Under the pieces are notes generated by a model that saw nothing but the letters and a program-made list of their open reading frames with translations, was not told where the DNA came from and did not search any database. From Pseudoclavibacter sp. 13-3 (lineage in GTDB: Bacteria > Actinomycetota > Actinomycetes > Actinomycetales > Microbacteriaceae), in the NCBI RefSeq assembly GCF_021168475.1, contig NZ_JAJOZT010000002.1, forward strand, positions 186,001 through 250,000: a stretch of 64,000 bases of DNA. Direction: 5' to 3'. Position 1 is the first letter of the stretch. Each line of letters opens with the position of its first letter. This document shows, piece after piece, positions 49,402-58,372 of the stretch. The position numbers and the translations under genes were made by a program.

Positions 49402-51141
49402 ATGAACGCGATCACTCTGCGCGGCCTGTTGCAGCGCGACGATCTGTCGCTGCAGCTGGTGAGCGCGGTCAGCGCCGACAGCTCGGCGTCACTCGATCGT
49501 CCGCTGCGCTGGGGGTACAGCACAGACCTGCTCGACCCCACCCCGTTTCTGCGTGGCCGGGAGCTGATTCTCACCACCGGGCAGCAGCTCTGGGCGGCTT
49601 CTGGCGACGTGGCGCAGATCACGCACGACTACGTCGCGCGCATCGCGCAAGGCGGAGCCGCCGGGCTGGTCTACACCCTCGAACAGCCGAACGGCCGGTG
49701 GGAGGCGATGCTGCGGCGCTCGTGCGTCGAGTTCGGCATGCCGCTGCTCGAGGCGCCGTTCTCGACGCCCTTCATCGGCATCAGCGAGGCGATCAGCAGC
49801 GGGCGCAGCGACCCCGAACGTGAAGGCATGCGCCGAGTGCTGCACGCTCAGCACGCGCTCACCCTCGCAGCACTCGAGCGCGTGCCCGCGCAGGCGCTGG
49901 TGCGAGAGCTGTCGCTGCTGCTCGACTGCACGGTGTGGCTTTGGGGCGCTGATGCGCGGGTGCTCGGCGCCGCCCCCGTTGAAGATCCAGCGGAATGGGT
50001 CGGCGCGGTCGTGCGTGAGCGGCTGCGCGCTGGGCAGCGGCGTCGGCAAGCCGGGCGCGAGGTGCACGACGGGCAGGATCTGGCCATCCATCTGCTGACC
50101 ACTGCCGGGCCGACAGCCGCGCTCGGCGCGCTGACCCTGCTGCGGCCCGCCGCGCGCAGACGCACAGGGCTGTCGGCGCGAGGTGCGCAGCGAGACGAGC
50201 GCGACGACCGCATGATCGTGAACAGTGCAGTGGCCATGCTGCAGCTGGCCCTGACTGCCCGCCCGGCCGGTGCCCTCGAACACGACGAGGTTGCCGAGTT
50301 CGGACTGCGCGCTCTGCTGAACGACGATGCGGCCACCGGCTGGGCCCTGTTGCAGCGCTCGCTGCTCGGCGAGGCGAGCGATCAGTCGCGCTGGCAGCTG
50401 CTGTGCTCGGCAGAGGCGCCGAGCGTGCACGGCGAGCCAGCGGTGAGCACGCGTCTGGCCGAGCGCGGCGTCTGGGTCACGCTGGCCGCTGTCGTGCCCG
50501 GTGACGATCAGGATGCGATGGTGCGGCGTCTGCTGCACGGCTCGGCGGTCTCAGAGGGGGCCGGTGCCGGGCATTCGGGCGCTTCGCGTCGAGAGGCGGC
50601 GAACCGACGAGCGGTCGCGATCGACCTGCCTCGGCTGTCTGCGGCAGCTGCCGGAGTCTCGGCAGAATCGCTCGGCGAAGAGCGGGCCGACTCGCTGTCA
50701 GGTGCACTTTCGGTGGTGCTGTGGCGGTGGAAGACGGCTGCGCCGGTCAGCTCTGCGGTGCCGGGCGAGCCGATGATCGAGCGCATCGACACCGACCAGA
50801 TGGCCGTGCTGCGGGCGCTCGCAGAAGAACCGGCCGCCGCCGCCGTGCTGCGCGACATCAGCACCGCGGTGCACGCGGCCGACACCGACGCTCGAGAGGC
50901 CGATCTGGCCCGCACCTTCGTGGTCTGGTGCGACAGCTCGCACAGCTGGCAGCAGGCCGCGCAACGACTGGGCGTGCACCGCAACACGGTCGTGCGACGC
51001 GTGCGTGCTCTGGCCGAAGCCCTGGGGCGCGACCTGGAGTACGACGCCGCAGTCGCACGACTGGTGCGTCTCGCCCTGGCCCTCGAGCCGCTTCAGCAGT
51101 CGGCGGGCAGTGGGGCGATGTCGAACGACGCCGCACTGTGA
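49402..51141 (+). CDS. PucR-family transcriptional regulator
   Basis: ATG 49402 begins with the canonical PucR N-terminal domain (ITLRGLLQRDDLSLQLVSA) and gives 579 residues; earlier in-frame codons overlap the divergent aminotransferase. The N-terminal purine-catabolism domain extends to about 125 (LRWGYSTDLLDPTPFLRGRELILTTGQ in two parts). A GGDEF-like middle segment follows. The C-terminal helix-turn-helix is SWQQAAQRLGVHRNTVVRRVRALAEALGRD near 525. PucR-type proteins activate nitrogen-compound catabolism. Its 3' end overlaps the convergent long amidase gene by 49 bases. The likely targets are the divergent aminotransferase and/or the amidase-symporter operon. Confidence 0.9.
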   Translation: MNAITLRGLLQRDDLSLQLVSAVSADSSASLDRPLRWGYSTDLLDPTPFLRGRELILTTGQQLWAASGDVAQITHDYVARIAQGGAAGLVYTLEQPNGRWEAMLRRSCVEFGMPLLEAPFSTPFIGISEAISSGRSDPEREGMRRVLHAQHALTLAALERVPAQALVRELSLLLDCTVWLWGADARVLGAAPVEDPAEWVGAVVRERLRAGQRRRQAGREVHDGQDLAIHLLTTAGPTAALGALTLLRPAARRRTGLSARGAQRDERDDRMIVNSAVAMLQLALTARPAGALEHDEVAEFGLRALLNDDAATGWALLQRSLLGEASDQSRWQLLCSAEAPSVHGEPAVSTRLAERGVWVTLAAVVPGDDQDAMVRRLLHGSAVSEGAGAGHSGASRREAANRRAVAIDLPRLSAAAAGVSAESLGEERADSLSGALSVVLWRWKTAAPVSSAVPGEPMIERIDTDQMAVLRALAEEPAAAAVLRDISTAVHAADTDAREADLARTFVVWCDSSHSWQQAAQRLGVHRNTVVRRVRALAEALGRDLEYDAAVARLVRLALALEPLQQSAGSGAMSNDAAL

Positions 51142-53093
51142 CCGTCTTTGACCAGAATCAGCATGGTCTCGTCGAGACGATCGCGGCGCAGCGAGATCTG
51201 ATCGCGGAACACGCCTGACTGCCCCGGCACCGCACGCAGCCGATGGCCGTCGGCCCAGACTTCGGCGCCGGCCGCCCGGGCCGGCACGGGCGCACCATGA
51301 GCGTCGAAGGCGCTGACGACGACCTCGACGATCCAGAAGCGGTCGTCGTGCTCGATCAACACCGAGTGCTCGAGGCGAACGGGGGGCTCGGCGATGTCGG
51401 CTGCGGCCATCGTCTCGATCTGATTGCCGGTCACGGTGGGGGTCAGAAAGGCGGGTTCACGGCGCTGCGTGGCCTGCTCGTAGGCCGCCGCGGCGTCGAG
51501 CAGACGGTCGTCGCTGTAGGCGGGGCCGGCGAAGGTGAGGCCGACGGGCATGCGGATGTCGGACATCACCCCCATCGGCACCGTGACCGTCGGAATGCCG
51601 AGGTGGCGCAGCACGCGGTTGCCGTTCGAGTAGGCGACGCCATTGCGCGAGGCGGCTGCCAGGCTCTCGGGGCGCTGGAACAGATCGTCGCGACCGACGT
51701 CGCCGGCAGCGGGAAAGACGATCAGATCGAGGTGCTCATCGGCCATCCACTGCTCGAGGTCGTCTCGCCGCGCCTGTTCGAGGCCGGTCAGCAGCTGCGT
51801 GATGCCTGGAACGTCGTCATAGGCAGCCGGCAGCCCCTGCTTGACGAACTCTGCCAGGCGCTGCCAGTCGAACCCGCCGCGAGTGCGCGTCACCCACAGC
51901 GGCACGGGCTCGTCTTCGAGCGGAAAGACCGAGTCGCCGTCGACATCGGCCCACGAGCTGAGATTCGGGTCGCCGTTCACGCGCAGAAACGAGTCGAGAG
52001 CCATCGCGGTGAGCGTGTCTCCCTCGATGGCGCGCCAGGTGTCGGGCACGAGGCCGCGGGCCGGCAGCCCCTGGGCGCCGGGGCGGTCTTCTTCATAGTT
52101 CGAGACGACGGGAAAGTCCACTTCGACGACCTCGGCACCGAGTGCGCGCAGGTCGTCGGCCGCGCGGTCCCAGAGCTCGCGCACCGAAGCGCGAATGGCT
52201 GGAGCGTCGGGGTTGATCGAGTCTTCGCCGATGTACATCTTCGGCACGCCGATGCGTTGACCGTCGAGGCCGGTCGGGCGGTCGCGTGAGACCGGGTGGT
52301 GCAGAACGTCTTCAGGAGCGGGCAGCTCGACGACGTGCTGTTCGCGCCAGAAGTCGCCGACCGTCTCAGGGTCTTTGACCGCCAGCACGTCGAGCAGCAG
52401 GGTGAGATCGTGCACTGAGCGGGTGTGCGGCACGACCACGTCGCAGGTCGGGCGCAGCGGCCAGTTGCCGCGCAGCGAGAGCACCCCGCGCGACGGCGTG
52501 TAGGCGACCAGCGCGTTGTTCGACGCGGGGGAACGACCCGATGAGACCGTCTCTTCGCCCATGCCGAAGGCGCACATGCTCGCGCCGGTCGCCGTGCCCG
52601 AACCGTTCGACGACCCTGAACCGTATGCGGCGGTCAGGTACTCGGGGTGATACGGGCTTCGCGCGTAGTCGTACACGCCGGGCTGCACACCGCCCGCGGC
52701 CATCGGCGGCATGTTGGTCTTGCCGAGCAGCACCGCACCCGCCGCCCGCAGCTGCGCGACCGAGGCGGCATCCTCAGTCGCGACGAGGTCTGCCAGAGCC
52801 GGGCTGCCAGAGGCCACCGTGAGACCGCGCGCCTTGTAGCTGTCTTTGATCGTGAAGGGAACGCCTTCGAGCGGCCCGGCGTCACCCGCCCGGCGACGTC
52901 GGTCTGATGCTGCCGCTTCGCGCAGGCAATCGGGATTGATCACCGGCACGGCGTGCAGGCAGATGCCCGTGCGATCGTAGTAGGCGATGCGGTTGAGATA
53001 GGCGCACACGATGTCGACGCTGGTCACCTCCCCGTTCTCAAGCGCGGTGAGCAATTCAGAGATGCTCTTCTCGACGACGTCGAAGCGATTCAT
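51093..53093 (-). CDS. Long amidase-signature protein (paralogue of the 42807 amidase)
   Basis: This 666-residue protein shares layout and motifs with the amidase at 42807-44768. Lys83 lies in GVPFTIKDSY, the cis-Ser pair 161/162 in GSGSSNGSG, and the nucleophile at about Ser185 in EETVSSGRSPASNN, again VSSGR instead of GGSIR. ASNNALVAYTPSRGVLSLRGNWPL is nearly identical in both (two conserved halves). The 120-residue C-terminal part (from about residue 545) is a separate beta-rich region. It is the last gene of the DUF3311-symporter-amidase-amidase operon, 110 bases after the shorter amidase. Substrate unknown; an amide imported by the symporter is the simplest inference. Confidence 0.83.
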   Translation of the reverse strand: MNRFDVVEKSISELLTALENGEVTSVDIVCAYLNRIAYYDRTGICLHAVPVINPDCLREAAASDRRRRAGDAGPLEGVPFTIKDSYKARGLTVASGSPALADLVATEDAASVAQLRAAGAVLLGKTNMPPMAAGGVQPGVYDYARSPYHPEYLTAAYGSGSSNGSGTATGASMCAFGMGEETVSSGRSPASNNALVAYTPSRGVLSLRGNWPLRPTCDVVVPHTRSVHDLTLLLDVLAVKDPETVGDFWREQHVVELPAPEDVLHHPVSRDRPTGLDGQRIGVPKMYIGEDSINPDAPAIRASVRELWDRAADDLRALGAEVVEVDFPVVSNYEEDRPGAQGLPARGLVPDTWRAIEGDTLTAMALDSFLRVNGDPNLSSWADVDGDSVFPLEDEPVPLWVTRTRGGFDWQRLAEFVKQGLPAAYDDVPGITQLLTGLEQARRDDLEQWMADEHLDLIVFPAAGDVGRDDLFQRPESLAAASRNGVAYSNGNRVLRHLGIPTVTVPMGVMSDIRMPVGLTFAGPAYSDDRLLDAAAAYEQATQRREPAFLTPTVTGNQIETMAAADIAEPPVRLEHSVLIEHDDRFWIVEVVVSAFDAHGAPVPARAAGAEVWADGHRLRAVPGQSGVFRDQISLRRDRLDETMLILVKDGHSAASFDIAPLPADC

Positions 53094-53203
53094 CTGTCAG
53101 GCCTTTCATGACTGGTGAGCTGTGCACGGGTGAACAGCGTGGGTGGGGCATCACGGGATCGCGTCGTGAAGCCGGAAAACGGTGCGTGGGGCCGGAGCTC
53201 GGG

Positions 53204-54685
53204 TCAGAGCGACGGGTGTCGCTCGTGCCAGGGGCGCAGAGCCTCGAGCGCAGAGCCGACGAGGAACACATCGTCTTGAGCATACGGCCGCCCGACGATC
53301 TGCAGACCGGTGGGCACCCCCTCGCCGCCGATGCCGCTGGGCACGGCCAGCACGGGGCAGCGGTTGTTGATGTTGAAGGGAACGGCCATCTGCTGCTGCC
53401 AGTAGTGACGCCCGTGCCCGTCGATCGACAGAGCCGGGGCACGGGCCGGCAGCGCGGTGCGTGCGGTGACCGGCGCCAGCAGCGCGATGGCGCCGTGCAT
53501 GACGGTGCTGAGCTGGTCGCGAATGATCGTCTCGCGGCGAAACGTCTCGTGCAGGGGGATGCGTGAGGCGGTTGCGAGCGCATGCTCGACGAACTGCGTG
53601 ATGTAGGGCGACACGGCTGCCTGGGCTCGTTCGATCGCGTCGGCCATCGACGGAGCGAGGATGTGACCGTAGTGGGCGAAGGCGGTCTGCATGAGTTCAT
53701 CGGCATGCCAGTCGGGCTCCCGCTCGACGATCTCGACGCCGAGCTCGGTGAGCGCCTGGGCGCTCGCCTGCAGGGCGCGCACGGTGTCTGGCTCGACCGG
53801 GTAGTCTCCCAGCGCCGTGCTGAGCACCACGCGGCTGCCGGCAAGCCGCTCGCGCAGCAGGTCGAGCGATCGCGGCTGTGCGTTGATCGGGGCAGACGGT
53901 ATGGAGAGCTGGTCGTCGACGTGCTGGCCGGCGATGACGTTGTGCATGACGCGCACGTCGTCGACAGTGCGGCCCATGGCGCTGTCGCCGCGATACCAGT
54001 CCATGCTCGAGGGCAGTTGACCGGGCACGACCGCGTAGGGAGCCTTGTAGCCGACGACTCCGCAGTAACAGGCGGGAATGCGTGTCGAGCCGCCGATGTC
54101 CGAGCCGGTGGCCAGCGGGGCGTAGCCTGCGGCCAGCGCCGCACCCGAGCCGCCTGACGAGCCGCCCGGGCTGCACTCGGTGTTCCACGGGTTGCACGTC
54201 ACCCCCCACTGCAGCGATTCGGTGACGGTCGCGGCGCAGAACTCCGGCACCGTCGACCGAACGATCGGAACGGCGCCGGCCGCGAGCAGTCGCTCGACGA
54301 TCGGGTGGTTCGCAGTCGACTCCTCGGCCAGCTCGACGACGCCTTGGGTGACGGTGTGCCCAGAGAGATCGTGCTTCTCTTTGAGCACGACCGGCACACC
54401 CAGCAGCGGGCGCTCGGCGAGCAGCTCGGCGGGGGCGACTCCCGCATCCACCGCCTGCGCGTACTGCAGGTCGGCCTCAGCCGCCCGTGCCCGGGCCGAG
54501 TCTGCCAGCGTCTCAGTGACGGCGTTGAGCCTCGGCTCGAGCCGGTCGATTCGGCTCAGCAGGGCTTCGACCACCGTCGATGGTCGGAGCCGACGAGCGC
54601 TGTACGCCTGCACCAGCTCACCGGCCCCGGCCCAGGCCAGGTCGTTGGGATCTGCAGAGCCGTCGAGCTGCGTCGTGTCGGCCAT
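53204..54685 (-). CDS. Amidase (amidase-signature family, standard length)
   Basis: The 493-residue enzyme has the normal triad: Lys102 in GVPVVLKEKHD, Ser176/177 in SPGGSSGGSG, and nucleophile Ser200 in GSDIGGSTRIPA. GTAD-like ANHPIVERLLAAGAVPIVRSTVPEF precedes it as in other amidases (two parts). It starts 5 bases after the symporter stop, so it is translated from the same mRNA and probably acts on the imported solute. The presence of both a standard and a long amidase in the operon suggests two successive amide bonds, or two related substrates. Confidence 0.9.
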   Translation of the reverse strand: MADTTQLDGSADPNDLAWAGAGELVQAYSARRLRPSTVVEALLSRIDRLEPRLNAVTETLADSARARAAEADLQYAQAVDAGVAPAELLAERPLLGVPVVLKEKHDLSGHTVTQGVVELAEESTANHPIVERLLAAGAVPIVRSTVPEFCAATVTESLQWGVTCNPWNTECSPGGSSGGSGAALAAGYAPLATGSDIGGSTRIPACYCGVVGYKAPYAVVPGQLPSSMDWYRGDSAMGRTVDDVRVMHNVIAGQHVDDQLSIPSAPINAQPRSLDLLRERLAGSRVVLSTALGDYPVEPDTVRALQASAQALTELGVEIVEREPDWHADELMQTAFAHYGHILAPSMADAIERAQAAVSPYITQFVEHALATASRIPLHETFRRETIIRDQLSTVMHGAIALLAPVTARTALPARAPALSIDGHGRHYWQQQMAVPFNINNRCPVLAVPSGIGGEGVPTGLQIVGRPYAQDDVFLVGSALEALRPWHERHPSL

Positions 54686-54690
54686 GTCGA

Positions 54691-56163
54691 TCAGGCTCCC
54701 AGATCGGCGATCGCCACTGGGGCGGTCTCAGGGCGGTGCTGGGTTCGCGTTCGCGGCCAGTCGGGGCGGTCGGCGGGGCCGGTGGCAGCCGAGACGATGA
54801 GCAGCACGATGATGTTGACCACCAGCGCGACGACGCCGATGTTCAGACCGAACACGCTGATCTTGCCGAAGGTGCATACGATGACGACCAGCTCTGAGAC
54901 GATCAGGCCGGTGATGAGCCCCTTGGCGTTGACGAACGTCTGGCGCGTGACGGCGAGCACGTTCGACGGCGCGAGCTGGGCGAGACCGGCATAGGTCAGC
55001 AGATAGAGGTTGGCCATCAGATCGGGGCGGGACAGAGCGAGACCGAGCGAGAGCAGCAGGATCACGCCCGATGAGACTCGGCCGACCAGCAGCTTGCGCT
55101 TGTCGGTGATGCCCGAGGGGGTCAGATTCGATGACACCAGAGTCGCGATCGCGAGCACGCAGTGAGCGGCCGGCACGATGGCACAGGCGAGACCCGAGAT
55201 GATGATCAGGCCCATCAGCCATTCGGGCAGCGCCGACGAGGCGAGGCTCAGAATCGCGGAGTTCTCTTCGCCCTTGTTGATCTGCAGGTGGCTGACGGCG
55301 AAGAAGCCGAGCACGATCGGTATGAAGGTGGCGAGAGTGTACAGGGGCAGCATGACGTGATTCTTCGACACCGCTCGCGACTTGTTCGCCGCGAGCACCG
55401 CGGGCCAGCTCTCGGGCAGGGTCATCGCGCCGAGGCCGATGCCGCTGATGATGACGCTCGAGACGAACCACACGAGGCCGTAGGTCTGCGTGCCCGGTGC
55501 GACGAAGAGCAGCTTCTGGGCGTTGGTCATCACATCGGCCATCACGTCGCCGGCGTGGTAGGTGACCAGGGCGCCGATGAGGATGATGACCAGGGCGACC
55601 ACCATGGCGACGTCTTTGAAGTAGGCGGTGAGGGCGACGCCGCGCAGACCGGCCCATGAGACGAACAGCAGGATGAGCACGGTGGCGACGATCATGCTGA
55701 ACGTGCCCGCCTGCTTGTAACCGGTGCCGAAAGAGACCATGGTGCCCAGGCCGACGATCTGCACCTGCACGATCGGCATGAAGAACAGCACGGCGATGAC
55801 CGCCACCAGGCGACCGAGAAACGGACTGGAGAACTGGTGACCCACCAGGTCGGCGTTGGTGTGATAGTTGAACACCTTGCCGAGCTTCCAGACGATCGGC
55901 CCCAGCAGGAACATGCCGATGTAGCCGATCACGAGGTAGGCGGGCATGTATGCGGCCGAGACGCCGCCGAGCACGGTGAGCCCGGACATGCCCAAGAAGG
56001 TGAAGCTGGTGAAGATGGCGCCGGCCTGCAGAAAGAAGGTGGTCAGCGAGCTCATCCCGCGGTCGCCGATCGACCAGCCGGTGTTGGTGTTCAGCGTCTG
56101 GCGCCGACCGAGAAAGCCCAGCGTCGCGATGAGTGCGAGGCCGATGACGGTTGCGATGATCAT
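54691..56163 (-). CDS. Sodium:solute symporter (SSS family)
   Basis: ATG 56163 overlaps the stop of the small upstream gene by 4 bases and gives 490 residues with about 13 transmembrane helices. GWSIGDRGMSSLTTFFLQAGAIFTSFTFLG is the SSS family start (helix 1-2). TGYKQAGTFSMIV and FVSWAGLRGVALTAYFKDVAM match the mctP/PutP-type core. LGAMTLPESWPAVLAANKS lies near 255. It imports an organic solute with sodium or protons. Pairing with a DUF3311-type small subunit is known for monocarboxylate and related SSS carriers. Two amidase genes follow in the same operon, so the cargo may carry an amide. Confidence 0.9.
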   Translation of the reverse strand: MIIATVIGLALIATLGFLGRRQTLNTNTGWSIGDRGMSSLTTFFLQAGAIFTSFTFLGMSGLTVLGGVSAAYMPAYLVIGYIGMFLLGPIVWKLGKVFNYHTNADLVGHQFSSPFLGRLVAVIAVLFFMPIVQVQIVGLGTMVSFGTGYKQAGTFSMIVATVLILLFVSWAGLRGVALTAYFKDVAMVVALVIILIGALVTYHAGDVMADVMTNAQKLLFVAPGTQTYGLVWFVSSVIISGIGLGAMTLPESWPAVLAANKSRAVSKNHVMLPLYTLATFIPIVLGFFAVSHLQINKGEENSAILSLASSALPEWLMGLIIISGLACAIVPAAHCVLAIATLVSSNLTPSGITDKRKLLVGRVSSGVILLLSLGLALSRPDLMANLYLLTYAGLAQLAPSNVLAVTRQTFVNAKGLITGLIVSELVVIVCTFGKISVFGLNIGVVALVVNIIVLLIVSAATGPADRPDWPRTRTQHRPETAPVAIADLGA

Positions 56164-56393
56164 GCGCGGGCCTCCTGCTCGTCTGCATCGACGAGGGTGT
56201 CGTCGAGCTCGGGCTCTCTGCGATAGAGCATCGAGAGGATGAATGTGGTGGCGATCGCCCATCCGCCGACCCAGAAGAGTATCGGGGGCAGGCCGAGCAC
56301 ACTCGTCGTCGTGTTGACGAATGGGAGGAGTGGGGTGAGGATCAGCGCGGCGATCGGCAGGATCAGCGCCAGGTGGGCTTTCGTGAGATGCAT
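56160..56393 (-). CDS. Small membrane subunit of SSS symporter (DUF3311-like)
   Basis: Starting at ATG 56393 gives 77 residues with two helices: LALILPIAALILTPLLPFVNT and LPPILFWVGGWAIATTFILSMLYR. The FWV-x2-W pattern and size match DUF3311 proteins encoded before mctP-like symporters. A longer in-frame extension upstream looks non-coding. The stop overlaps the symporter start by 4 bases. It probably stabilises or modulates the carrier. Confidence 0.82.
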   Translation of the reverse strand: MHLTKAHLALILPIAALILTPLLPFVNTTTSVLGLPPILFWVGGWAIATTFILSMLYRREPELDDTLVDADEQEARA

Positions 56394-56499
56394 GACTGAG
56401 TGCCTCGACTTTCTCGTCTTCAGTGCTGCGTGGTGTGCTGTTGAACCTATGACCTGTTCCGGCCCCGATGCAGGACACAATGGCGCAGTTCACCGATCT

Positions 56500-56616
56500 G
56501 TAACACCAGAATGTCCATCGCACCGATGCTGCACGAGAGCGTCACGGCGGATTGGCGCGGTTTTGCACGGGCCGTCGGCCGGCCGGTCGAGGCAGGTGTT
56601 ACTGGAGAGTTACACC
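56500..56616. promoter_or_regulatory. GTAACACC-type repeats between symporter operon and PucR gene
   Basis: In the 257-base divergent gap, GTAACACC (56500-56507) and GGTGTTAC (56595-56602) are exact inverted repeats, and GTTACACC (56609-56616) is a one-base variant. The last two form the dyad GTGTTAC-N6-GTTACAC about 35 bases before the regulator start. They are good candidates for PucR binding sites controlling both directions. Confidence 0.45.
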
Positions 56617-56650
56617 GCCGAAACACGCGCGGACTGTACTGTGTAGCGCC

Positions 56651-58342
56651 ATGAGCATCTCTCTGAACGATGTGATCGCCCACTTCGGTGACAGCCTGCA
56701 GCTGCTCGCCGGCGTCGACGACGGCAGCTGGCATGAAGCCCTCGAGGCGTCGATCAGCTGGCCGGCCTATACGAACCTGGCCGATCCGTCGCCATATCTG
56801 CGCGGAGGAGAACTCGTGCTCACGACCGGTCCGATCGTCACGGCGCCGACCGGGGTGCCCCGGGCAGCAGCGACGCCGAAGGTCGCAGACGGGCACTCCG
56901 ACGCGTCCTCGAACGATGGCGACAGCGCGCACGAGCCCCTGGCCGCCCTCGACGCCGATGCAGCCGAAAGATATGTCAGAGGGCTGCGCGACGCGGGGGC
57001 GGCGGGAATCCTGCTCGGCCCGGTGCACCCGGAGGATGCCGGAGATGCGACCGCGGCAGCCGTCACGGCAGGCAGGAAGGCCGTCGAGAGTCGCTGGGCG
57101 CCGCTCATCGGCGCCTGTGAGCAGTTGCGCATGCCGTTGCTGTGGAGCGATCGTCTCGTCTTCATCGAGTTCGTGCGTGAACTCGGCGGCATCATTCGGC
57201 GTGAGCAGGAGGTCACAGCGGCGTGGCTGGCTGACGCCCAGCAGCGCATCACCGACGCCGCTCTGACCGATGAGGGCCCGGCCGCAGTCGTCGCACAGCT
57301 GGCGCACGAGATCGGGGCCTGGGTGGTGTGCTTCGACGACTTGGCTCGGCCGGTGTACGGGTCGACTCAGACCGATGCCCTGCGGCCCGCGCAGATGCAG
57401 GTGCTGCGCGCCTCAGCCGTGCGGGTGCTCGACGCGGGACTCCGCGGAGCCATGAGCATCGACGCCGATGACGTGCACGCCCGACTCCAGACTCTGGGGC
57501 CATCGCACGGGCTGCTCGGAGCCGTCGCGATGGGCATCGGGCGAAAGCCGCTGAGCGCCGATGCGCAGCGCCAGCTGCTGGCTCGGGCTACGGCGCTGCT
57601 CTCGCTGTCTCTCGTGCGCACGCAGGAGGTGCGTCGAGCCGAGGCGGGGCTGAGCACGGCGGTGCTGCGGCTGCTGCTCAGCGGTGCCGTCGGGGCGGCT
57701 CACCGCACGGCGGCGCCGTTCGCGCCGCTGCCTGACGCTCCGATCATCGTGGTGGCGGCCTGCGCAGACTCCCTCTCGAGCGACCAGGTGGTGAGCTCGC
57801 TCGAGCGCGCCCATCGTGGGGTGCGATCGCTGACGGCGGTGAACGAAGGCACCGCCGTCATGATCATCGCGCACCACGATTTCGCCCAGGCCGCACCAGC
57901 CCCAGACGAGCTGCGCATGGGCGTCTCACAGGCCGTCCTCTACGAATCCGTGCAGCAGGGGTTCGAACAGGCGATGGCGGCCCTGCGCCAGGCGGTCGCC
58001 GGTGACGACGCGCAGGTGCGCTATCAGCCGGTGGTCGCCGACAGCATGGTCGACGCCATTCAGCGGGTGCCCGGGCTTGACGGCCTCGCCCGGCGCCTGC
58101 TCGAACCGCTGCTCGACCGCGATGGCGGCCGTGCAGACGACCTGGTCGTCACGCTGCGGGCCTGGCTCGATGCTGGTGGGCAGTGGGAGGCCGCGGCAGC
58201 GCGGCTTCAGGTGCATCGCCACACGCTGCGCTCACGCATCGAGCGCTGCGCACGGGTGCTGCAGGTCGATCTGCGCGACCCGCGGGTGCGCCAAGAGGTC
58301 TGGCTGGCGCTGCAGACGGTGGCTGAGACCGATCAGCAGTGA
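56651..58342 (+). CDS. PucR-family transcriptional regulator
   Basis: ATG 56651 gives 563 residues; codons upstream are low-complexity. The N-terminal PucR domain contains SISLNDVIAHFGDSLQLLAG and TNLADPSPYLRGGELVLTTGP. A middle domain with a short unusual insert (APTGVPRAAATPKVADGHSD) follows. The C-terminal helix-turn-helix is GQWEAAAARLQVHRHTLRSRIER near 515. No ribosome site is visible; TACTGT nine bases upstream could be a -10 element for a near-leaderless transcript. It is divergent from the DUF3311-symporter-amidase operon, its most likely target. A second PucR gene flanks the other end of that operon. Confidence 0.88.
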   Translation: MSISLNDVIAHFGDSLQLLAGVDDGSWHEALEASISWPAYTNLADPSPYLRGGELVLTTGPIVTAPTGVPRAAATPKVADGHSDASSNDGDSAHEPLAALDADAAERYVRGLRDAGAAGILLGPVHPEDAGDATAAAVTAGRKAVESRWAPLIGACEQLRMPLLWSDRLVFIEFVRELGGIIRREQEVTAAWLADAQQRITDAALTDEGPAAVVAQLAHEIGAWVVCFDDLARPVYGSTQTDALRPAQMQVLRASAVRVLDAGLRGAMSIDADDVHARLQTLGPSHGLLGAVAMGIGRKPLSADAQRQLLARATALLSLSLVRTQEVRRAEAGLSTAVLRLLLSGAVGAAHRTAAPFAPLPDAPIIVVAACADSLSSDQVVSSLERAHRGVRSLTAVNEGTAVMIIAHHDFAQAAPAPDELRMGVSQAVLYESVQQGFEQAMAALRQAVAGDDAQVRYQPVVADSMVDAIQRVPGLDGLARRLLEPLLDRDGGRADDLVVTLRAWLDAGGQWEAAAARLQVHRHTLRSRIERCARVLQVDLRDPRVRQEVWLALQTVAETDQQ

Positions 58343-58372
58343 GAAGAGGGGCGCTTCGAGAGCTTCATCGGC

